Shown: piece by piece, positions 57,010 through 64,000 of the stretch
How the letters are laid out: each line of letters begins with the position of its first letter
Position numbering within the stretch: the first letter of the stretch is position 1
Origin: Corynascus novoguineensis
Taxonomy: Eukaryota > Ascomycota > Sordariomycetes > Sordariales > Chaetomiaceae
Length of the DNA: 64,000 nt
Reading direction: 5' to 3'
NCBI GenBank assembly: GCA_033296725.1
Contig: MU857690.1
Span: 1-64,000, forward strand
Made by a program: the position numbers and the translations under genes
The notes under the pieces: generated by a model
What the model saw: only the letters and a program-made list of their open reading frames with translations
Told to the model about the DNA's origin: nothing
Databases searched by the model: none

Positions 57010-58278
57010 ATGGCGCCCGTTTACAAGATTGCTGTCATTCAACTGCAACCCAAGGTATTGTGATGTCAACTTCATAGTTACGACTACGACCATAGCCCAT
57101 CCTAGGTGAACTGGTCTCGACCCTCAACACATACACCGTCCGAAACTGGCATATGACGTGGGCTGTTAAACTTCATATCGGCGTCGTACATATGAGCCTA
57201 GCCTCAATGCCTGGTTCCTCCCTCTCCACTTGTTTTCACTACCCTTCGCTTGACTTAGTTCTGAGCTCACTTATACACACGTCAGCACGTTGCGGTCGAA
57301 GACAACTACCACCGGGCCGAGGCGTTCATCCGCCAGGCTGCCTCACAAGGTGCTCAGCTTGCCGTGCTGCCAGAGTACCACTTGACGTCGTGGTGTCCCG
57401 ACCATCCGGATTTCGTCGCCGCCTGCGCCGAATCGGCGACCTACCTCTCGCGCTACCAGGCACTTGCCCGCGAGCTCGACATCAACATCGTTCCCGGCAC
57501 AATCTGCGAGGTTCATGACAAGCCCTCCAACAGCGGCAGCGAAGAAGGAGAGGGCAACAAAAGCAAGCGTGAGATCCGCAACATGGCTTACTGGGTCGAA
57601 GCCCGCACCGGATCCCTCCTCGCCTCGTACCAAAAGGCCAATCTCTGGCACTCGGAGCGCCCACACCTCACCGCTGGTGTCGCGCAGCCCCCGCACCGCG
57701 CCTTCGACACCCCATTCAGCTGGGGTTCGGATGATCCGAATCCAGGAGAAGGAGAACAAGAAATTGGGCGGCCGATCCGCGCGGGCATGCTCATCTGCTG
57801 GGACCTGGTGTTCCCAGAAGCGTTCCGGGCGCTGATGCTCGATAATGATAGCGACAATGAGCAGGACGTCGGCGGCGGCGGCGGCGGCAAGAGAAGAAGA
57901 AACGGTACCGTCCCGGGAATTGACCTGGTCGTGATCACATCGTACTGGGCGTGCGACGGAAGTGACCTGGACGCGACGCGGGCCGCTCTCAACGCCGACT
58001 GCGAGGGCATGTTCATCAACTCCGTGCTGGTAGCGCGGGCGTTTGAGAACGAGTGTGTCGTCGTCTTTTGCAACGCGCTCGGACTGAGCCAGGTCGTAGC
58101 GCCCGTGTACGGGCGGGTAGGCGGGGTCCTAGGAAAGAACGAGGAAGGGATGCAGGTCGTCGATGTCAATTTTGGGGCTATCGGTGCCCTCGAGAAACAG
58201 TACAAGATCCGGAGAGACCTTGGCGGCGAGGGTTGGCATTACGGGTATAGTCTCAGTGAGGAGAGGAGAAAGCGGTAG
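57010..58278 (+). CDS. carbon-nitrogen hydrolase (nitrilase superfamily)
   Basis: Two exons, 57010-57054 and 57286-58278, give 345 residues; the intron is 231 bp, long for this genome, so a small extra exon could be hidden. The protein splits amide or nitrile carbon-nitrogen bonds. The nitrilase catalytic triad is clear: Glu45 in AVLPEYHL, Lys132 in SYQKANLWHSE, and Cys186 in MLICWDLVFPE. The first exon (MAPVYKIAVIQLQPK) is the standard beta-strand start, and the rest of the sandwich is present through YGRVGGVLG and LEKQYKIRRDLG. Acidic and Gly-rich inserts (about 98-108 and 208-216) are fungal loops. The motif fits the general amidase/carbamoylase-like branches rather than the cyanide or Nit-1 groups; the substrate is unknown. 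It is followed by 0.9 kb without a gene. Confidence 0.85.
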
Positions 58279-59171
58279 GATGGCGTGTGAAATAGGATTG
58301 AAAGAAAAATGGCGATGCCTGGCATCCTGTCGTGACGGAGGATAACCAAGCGATCTCAAGACAGAAGGGGCCCTCGGTCAGCTATACTCTGCCTGCTTCC
58401 TTTTCTGCTCCCATCCATCTCTCTTCCCCGTATCTACATTCCCGTGAGGGAAATAAACCTAGTGCCTGGCCATTTGATTTACAGCGGCTCTTGGTACTAA
58501 TGCCATCGCACCGACGGCAGGAGGAGACATGTGGCCAGTATCGAGCAAAGCAAAACGGCAATAACATATAACTAACTACAATATTTTAACATTAATTACA
58601 GTAAGACAACATAATACAGAAGTGCTATTCTTCACCTTATGTGATTGGTGAGCCGAATGTTAACACGAATCTACTGCACCTGGGAATTGATACAGATTAG
58701 ATTCTTGGGGCCAGCCGTCGAAATATACAAGACTCGTATTAAGATCGGTGAACAGTCGACAACAATCTGTGGATACAAACAAATAACTACGCATTCACAT
58801 GACGCTCACCGTTCTGGCTTCGTTATTCGCCTTGATACCCCCCGGTTCGTTGCTGGTGTGAGAACAGAGTCTTGCTGCTCTATGGCCGGGCCGAGCATAT
58901 GTGAGGGGTTAGCGAGTCTGAAGAGGGCGTAGTTCTCCTTCTGTGTAACGCTAGGTTTTTACGAACAATCACACTGTTACTTGACAAGGTGACACCTTTA
59001 GAGATTGAATTTCAGGTTGACATTTGGCCTTCGGGCCCTACAGAATACCTGAATTCTAAAGAAAGACTTCCAGCCTCGATCTCTTCCAAAGCTTCACTCA
59101 ATCTCACCACCCGAATTGCCTCCCAACAAACTTCCCAGAATCTACCATCACGTAAAACACTCCCGCTACGC
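58279..59171. other. intergenic, no supported gene
   Basis: 893-bp convergent spacer between the nitrilase (plus) and pectate lyase (minus) genes, A/T-rich in 58560-58720. Nothing recognisable. Confidence 0.6.
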
Positions 59172-60436
59172 TTAGAACGAGAGAGTGGCGCCGCTCTGGG
59201 CAGTGGCGCTCTTGGCGCTGGCAGAGCCGACGACGGCGTACTGGTAGGGGATGGACGGGGCAGACGCCTTGGGGGCGTCGTTGGTGGAACCGCCGAGATT
59301 GACGTCGACGACGGCGGCGGAGCCGGTGATGTCCGAGTCAATCGAGGTAATGGCGCGCTTGGCGTTGACAAAAGTGGACGACTCAACGAGAACGACGGCA
59401 CCCATGCGCGTGTTGACGCCCGAGGTTGCGATGGACTCGTAGTAGTTGCTAGAGCGTTTTGAAAAGAAATGTGTCAGCGTATTTATCATTGCTTATCGTC
59501 TTTCTTCTTCCCCAGTGATATAACCGAATGGACTCACTTGTAGATATGGCCAGTGCCGAACCGGATCGAAGGCGTACGGCTGTTGATGTTGATCCACTTG
59601 TTGTTGGCGTATGTCACATGGAGCGTGCCTGTGTCCTCGTCGGCGTTGCTGTCCGAGTGGCCGACGAGCGAAGCCTTCCACTGTTGTGCTATCTGTGAGC
59701 TATCTGGCTCCGTTTGCCTGAGAACATCTAAAACTTACGTGATCATGAAAGTACGTGTTGGAGACGGTGACCCAGTCGGCCGCATGCGTGATGTCAAGCA
59801 GGCCGTCGTAGTAATCCTTATCCACGCTGAGATCGCCGCTCAGGTCGAGGTGGTCGAGCCAGACGTTGGTGGCCTCCTGAACAGTGATGCAGTCGCCGTC
59901 GACAACCTTGCTGAGCTTGAGGTTGCGGACAATGACGTTCTTGACCCCCTTGATGGTGAGGTTGATGCCGGTAAGCGCTGTGATTACGGGCATGTCAGCT
60001 ACCGTACCTAGACAGTCCATAGCTACCCGATTGGGATTCTTGGGATGTCGTACAAGCACCAGCCTTGCCGAGAATGCTAGTGTTGGCACCAACCCGAACT
60101 GAACCAGTGCCGCTGATGCTGCCATCTACAATGATGATCTTCTTCTCATCACCCTTGGCAGCCGCGCTGAACTGGGCAAAGCTCGAGACGGTTGTGGTGG
60201 TTCCTCCAGCACCGCCCGTGGTGCTGCCATAGGTACGCCGTGTCAGTCAATTTGGGACGTGAAAGAAGCCAAGGGATTAGAACGTACCCTCCGTTGGTGG
60301 AGGCGTAGCCGATATCACAGGCATCTTGAGGACTGGCACGCTTGTAGACTTGCCCACCGATGTTGACGGTCGGCGTGGGTGAGGCGGCAACGAAGCTCGC
60401 CAGCGTGGCGATTGTCGCCGTGAAGAGGAACTTCAT
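59172..60436 (-). CDS. secreted pectate lyase (PL1)
   Basis: Five exons on the minus strand: 60288-60436, 60054-60223, 59739-59977, 59538-59680 and 59172-59448, with introns of 64, 76, 58 and 89 bp, give 325 residues; phases close at every junction. The enzyme cleaves polygalacturonate by beta-elimination outside the cell. A signal peptide (MKFLFTATIATLASFVAASPT) and a propeptide (up to about KRAS) begin it. The parallel beta-helix includes TSILGKAGASLTGINLTIKG, NVIVRNLKLSKV, WLDHLDLSGD, DYYDGLLDITHAADWVTVSN and YFHDHWKASLVGHSDSN; the Asp residues in these blocks bind calcium. The catalytic Arg region is NSRTPSIRFGTGHIYNNYYE. The start is supported by the signal peptide and a TATATAAA about 105 bp upstream. 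It is one of three wall-degrading enzymes in a row. Confidence 0.9.
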
Positions 60437-61630
60437 GTTGGCCGATGCTGTTTTGATTCCCGGTGAAAGGTGTGTATGTATGAGTAGTGCAGTGGTCAAG
60501 AGAAGGGCGTCATGGCCTCCTTGGAAGAGGTTGCTTTCATGGTTTATATACATGGTCATGTCATCCTCTTCCGCCTAGGTACCCTGGTAGAATGTGACTT
60601 GACCTATACAGCATCTTGGCGCGCGGTTAGTAATGCCGTCTAGGTAGGTAGTTGATTTTCTCCGCCAAAAGTCTGTAACTATCCTTTTCCTCATCTACTT
60701 CCAATGGGCGTGACGGCCCGAGTCACGGACAAACGTGAAACAATTCTACACGAATGAGAACGCAGCTGCTACTGAGAGAAGTAGAATCGCTTAGCATTAG
60801 CTGTACTTTGTTTCAAGCGCCTGATCTTGATATTGGCTGTTTTACACTACGTATCCAAATTGCGAGTGGTGGAACTAGCGAAGGCACTCCTGGCCCTCCG
60901 GGGGTACATCAGGTACGCAATGGATAGCGCCCGTCCATTTCAGGGCCGGATCATTTTACCATGTAGTCAAACAGGGGGAGTGCGGGGCGAAGGCCGAGAT
61001 GTGAGCTTTACCAGGTATGTTGCGCTGTCCGGAAGTGCCGCCGCCGTTGCCCGCTTGGGACGGCGAACATTAGTTGATTTGAAAAATCTGGGGTCAGTGA
61101 CGATCTTTTTCCCTCCCTTACACGTTTATGTTAAAGTCGACCAGCAGCTGTTATTACTGGTTGAAGGTGAAGCCTCCGCGCTCGCCTGTCTTGAAACGCA
61201 ACCGTCAAATAATTCTCCCACCAATGGCACCAAAAGGACGCCCGCTGAGCCTCAACTGTCAGCCAAGACTGTAAGAACAAGGGCATGGTGATGGTACGGG
61301 ACTGGAGTAGCAGTCGGGACTCAATAACGGTTTGTTGCAAATTAAATCTGGACTGCCTCCGTGTCTTATTCGTGGCAAAAGCTTCCCCTTTTCGCAATGG
61401 TGGTGACGACCGCCGGGTCTTGGGTCACGATCCACATGCTCGGCGCCGTGAGGGCGTCTACACGGGGATAATGACTCCATAAGATTCTTTTTAACGTTTA
61501 GAGGTTCATATTTCTCCGTCTTGCTGCTCTTTTTGTGTCCAGTCGAAGCACGCCACGGTGCTGCTGACTCAACGCCAAAAGAACTGCAGCGCAGCGAAAC
61601 CAGCAGCACAGCAGCAAGCAGCCGTCCAAG
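60437..61630. promoter_or_regulatory. divergent upstream region, pectate lyase / LPMO-like
   Basis: 1.2-kb spacer between two divergent secreted-enzyme genes; no coding sequence. The TATA-like element of the pectate lyase lies at about 60542-60550. I found no clear XlnR-type motif here. Confidence 0.6.
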
Positions 61631-62506
61631 ATGACCAGATCACTCATCCGTCTCATCGCTTTTGCGACTGCCGCAGCAACGGTGCTTGGTCACGCAGTTG
61701 TGACGGTCCCTACGCCTCGCGGTGTAAGTATCCCAGTGACGTGCCTGTGGCGTGGGCGACTTGAGCAGGCGGTTCTGGACACTGACTCCCTTGGTGTTAG
61801 GCCGGTTCTTCCTACACAGAACTGTGTGGCGAGACTTATTCAGTGTATATGGAGAAGGGTAAGCATATTCATGAGTATAGAGGTAACCCATTGTAGCAAA
61901 TAGAGGCTAATAATGACTGCAGACAAGGCTGGGCCTATTGAGAATGGCGTGCAGAGGGCTGGGTCAGAGCTGAAGTGCAACCCATACCTCTGCCGTGGCT
62001 ACCAGTACGAGGACAACACGGCGGCAGAGTATGAGCCAGGCCAAGTCATTGACTTCCACGTCGACCTTATCGCAGGACACCACCCTGGCTATGCGGCAAG
62101 TTTCCAAAGCTGTTGATCGATAGCTCAGTACCTTGCTGACTTGAACTCATCATCAATCAAGAACGTTTCCATCGTTGACCTAGAAGCAAACAAAATCATT
62201 GGAAGCCCCTTACGATCATGGGATGACTATCCGGATGCGACGGGCACGACGCCTCGGTCAGACAGTAAGTGGCCTTGGAAACCATCCATGCGTCCACTGG
62301 TTCAAGCCACGCTGTGAAAGGAAAAGAAAAGGCACATCATGCTGACACCGCATACCTCCTTTTCTGTAGTCGACTTCAACGTGACCATCCCCGACACTCT
62401 CGGCGAAGCTTGCAGCGCCGGTGGCAAGTGCGCCATCCAGTGGTATTGGTTCGCTGCCGGGAAGCAGACGTACGAAAGCTGCGTTGACTTTTATGTCAAG
62501 GCTTAA
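61631..62506 (+). CDS. LPMO-like secreted chitin-binding type-4 protein
   Basis: Five exons, 61631-61723, 61801-61858, 61923-62095, 62162-62264 and 62370-62506, give 187 residues. The third intron has a GC donor (GCAAGT). A signal peptide (MTRSLIRLIAFATAAATVLG) precedes His21, so the mature protein would start HAVVTVPTPRG; an N-terminal histidine is what copper-dependent lytic polysaccharide monooxygenases use in the histidine brace. The body has paired cysteines (ELCGE, LKCNPYLCRG, EACSAGGKCAIQW, TYESCVDFYV) and the PGQVIDFHVDL, GHHPGYANVSIVDLEANKI and DFNVTIPD strands typical of fungal small LPMO/chitin-binding type-4 proteins. The likely action is oxidation of chitin or plant polysaccharide, but substrate and oxidative activity are inferred from fold-like features only. 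It lies between pectate lyase and xylanase genes. Confidence 0.75.
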
Positions 62507-62755
62507 GTGGCAGCCGCTACGTAAGGGGGAGCACAAACAGGTTCGGACATGTCAGAAATGAGTCAAGGGCTGCAGTGGGAAAATAAGCCTCCCGGTGTGC
62601 GCGTTTGATTCTCGGACAAGTCCAGACACGTGGTGGAATTCAGATTTGCCGTCGGCGATACCTCATATTCAAACACACTCAAGAACTTGGGTGAACAGGA
62701 CGCACTCCTAGGTAGTTGTGACCCAACACCATATCAGGCAGATGACCCTTCCTCC

Positions 62756-63495
62756 TTACTCAATCTCGATGGCAGCCGAGCCGGCGCTGCCCGAGCCGCC
62801 CTGAGCTGTGTATCCCTCAACGGCCACAATGACTGAGTCGTAGGTGCCCAGGTTCATGCCGAGCTGGGCCCATTGCTGAAAGTGCTTGCCTGTCGTGACG
62901 GTGCCACCGACGCGCTTCTCCTGGCGGACGGACCAGTACTGCTCGAATGTGCGCGTCCCTTCGATGGACGGCTTCTCGACGCGCGTCGCCGTGAAGACCT
63001 CGTACGTGCCCTCGTCGATGGTGAAAGTACCCTTGGACGTCCACGGCTCGTTGGGCGCCAGGTCAGCGTGCGACTCGACAATGTAGTACTCGATCAGCGG
63101 GTTGCGCGTCCACCCGTAGATGGCCAGATATCCCGGGCCCGTGGCGTTGTACGTGCCGCTATACGTGATGGTGCTAAAAAGGAACACAAGTATCCATCGT
63201 CAACATATATATACACATAATTATGTATACGTATGTGGGGGGGAAGCTGAGGCCGAACCTACCGGTCTCCTTGTCCGTTCCACCCCTTGCCGCACACGAA
63301 GCCGCCCTGGCTGTTCCAGTCGGCCGTGAAGGAACCCCCGGGGCCGTTGACGCACTTGATGTTGCTGCCGCCCTCGGACCAGTTATTGAAGCCGTTTCCG
63401 TCGAAGCGTCGCTGCAGCTTGCTCTCGGCCGCGGGCGCGGCGAGCACACCGGCGGGCACCAGAAGGCTGGCTGCAAGACGTGAGAGCTGAACCAT
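62756..63495 (-). CDS. GH11 endo-1,4-beta-xylanase
   Basis: Two exons on the minus strand, 63263-63495 and 62756-63173, with an 89-bp intron, give 216 residues. The enzyme hydrolyses internal beta-1,4 links in xylan outside the cell. A signal peptide (MVQLSRLAASLLVPAGVLAAP) and short propeptide ending KLQRR precede the jelly-roll domain. The catalytic Glu pair is visible: nucleophile region NPLIEYYIVE with the first Glu in RTFEQYWSVRQ, and the acid/base Glu in IVAVEGYTAQGGSGS near the C-terminus. NWSEGGSNIKC, GWNGQG, TITYSGTYNATGPGYLAIYGWTRNP, and GMNLGTYD fill the family pattern. A TATA-like element is about 125 bp upstream at 63615-63624. GGCTAAA at 63834-63840 on the coding strand matches the XlnR/XYR1 site, and two CreA/CRE1-type SYGGRG motifs lie nearby, fitting xylan induction and glucose repression. 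Confidence 0.92.
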
Positions 63496-64000
63496 GTTGT
63501 TACAGATAGCGAGTGGAGTCTTGGGGTCTGTCAAGTTGGTTGTAGGTAGGACGTATGAAGGTATATCCGATCGCAACAGGGCCCAGATTCCTTGCCGCGT
63601 GGGATCGCCCTCTCATTTATATAGCCTCTTGCTTACTCAGGCTTTATATACCCTGCCCCAGCTACACTACCATGGTGTCACGGTTCCCCTGGCGGATCCA
63701 TTGCGTAAGGACCAGGGCTGATGGGTGTTTTCCCGTAGCCTCCACTGCCCGATCACTGCGCATCATGGTGCTACAAACTTGTGTACTGGAAAGTATCTCG
63801 GCGGAGGAGTTGGGCCCAAGTTCACGGCACTGATTTAGCCTGAACCAAGCCTCGCAGATCCGTGCCGATCAGTCGGTTTTGTGGGGTATATCCGGCGCAC
63901 TGCCGGCACGGCCCATCCGGGGAACGGGAGGTTGAAGTGGTTTAGAATAAATTGGAAACCTGACGCGCGCCAATGATCATCCACATCTCTGCGCTTCTAC
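63496..64000 (-). promoter_or_regulatory. xylanase upstream region
   Basis: About 500 bp, cut off by the window edge. On the coding (minus) strand it has a TATA-like box at 63615-63624 and GGCTAAA (XlnR/XYR1 type) at 63834-63840. CreA/CRE1-type motifs GTGGGG (63881-63886) and CCGGGG (63917-63922) lie on the plus strand. Confidence 0.6.
63834..63840 (-). promoter_or_regulatory. XlnR/XYR1-type site upstream of xylanase
   Basis: TTTAGCC on the plus strand is GGCTAAA on the xylanase coding strand, the published consensus of the xylanase activators XlnR/XYR1. It lies about 340 bp upstream of the start codon. Confidence 0.6.

Noticed and set aside
1..64000. CRISPR array, rRNA operon, phage or plasmid features
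   Set aside because: Sequence is clearly eukaryotic nuclear; no spaced repeats, rRNA or phage genes are seen.

Overview
The window is nuclear DNA of a filamentous ascomycete, most likely a Sordariomycete. The evidence is short introns (about 45-90 bp, GTRNGT donors, one GC donor), protein families found only in filamentous fungi, plant-cell-wall enzymes, and a CDK1 with an insert after the hinge that I know from filamentous ascomycetes. I read 18 apparently intact multi- or single-exon host genes, one intact DDE transposase, one HNH-nuclease gene and two decayed coding regions. Exon coordinates were worked out by hand from splice consensus, reading-frame closure and family similarity.

Left part (1-19,988), gene-poor: a CHK/aminoglycoside-phosphotransferase-like kinase (2,038-3,159), a SAT4/rhodopsin-fold seven-helix membrane protein (4,065-5,462), and an accessory island at about 7.8-12.7 kb. 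The island holds an HNH nuclease, a broken unknown gene, an intact Tc1/mariner-type transposase, a multiply frameshifted repeat-associated pseudogene and a 12-bp inverted repeat. A carotenoid cleavage oxygenase follows (14,163-16,159), then 3.8 kb with no gene.

Middle (19,989-38,344): a Pho80/Pcl-type cyclin and CDK1 (cdc2) lie on the same strand, 7.6 kb apart, with no recognisable gene between them. An AlkB-type dioxygenase is divergent from CDK1. A second accessory stretch (about 31.9-37.3 kb) has an LTR-like repeat end and a DUF7587-type gene. A GPI-anchored, cysteine-rich, aspartate-tract surface protein closes this part.

Right part (39,545-64,000), gene-dense: telomere protein RAP1, palmitoyltransferase SWF1, a mitochondrial EngB-type GTPase divergent from the ATP-synthase assembly factor FMC1, a 1,195-residue unknown scaffold-like protein, the HSP90 co-chaperone AHA1, a nitrilase-superfamily amidohydrolase, and three secreted cell-wall enzymes in 4.3 kb (pectate lyase, LPMO-like protein, GH11 xylanase). 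The xylanase upstream region carries one XlnR/XYR1-type and two CreA/CRE1-type motifs.

The most interesting signals are telomere-repeat-like (TTAGGG) motifs: a degenerate one about 40 bp upstream of the RAP1 start codon and a clean one inside the EngB/FMC1 divergent promoter. They suggest RAP1 autoregulation or telobox-dependent promoters. I found no CRISPR array, rRNA gene or convincing tRNA gene.
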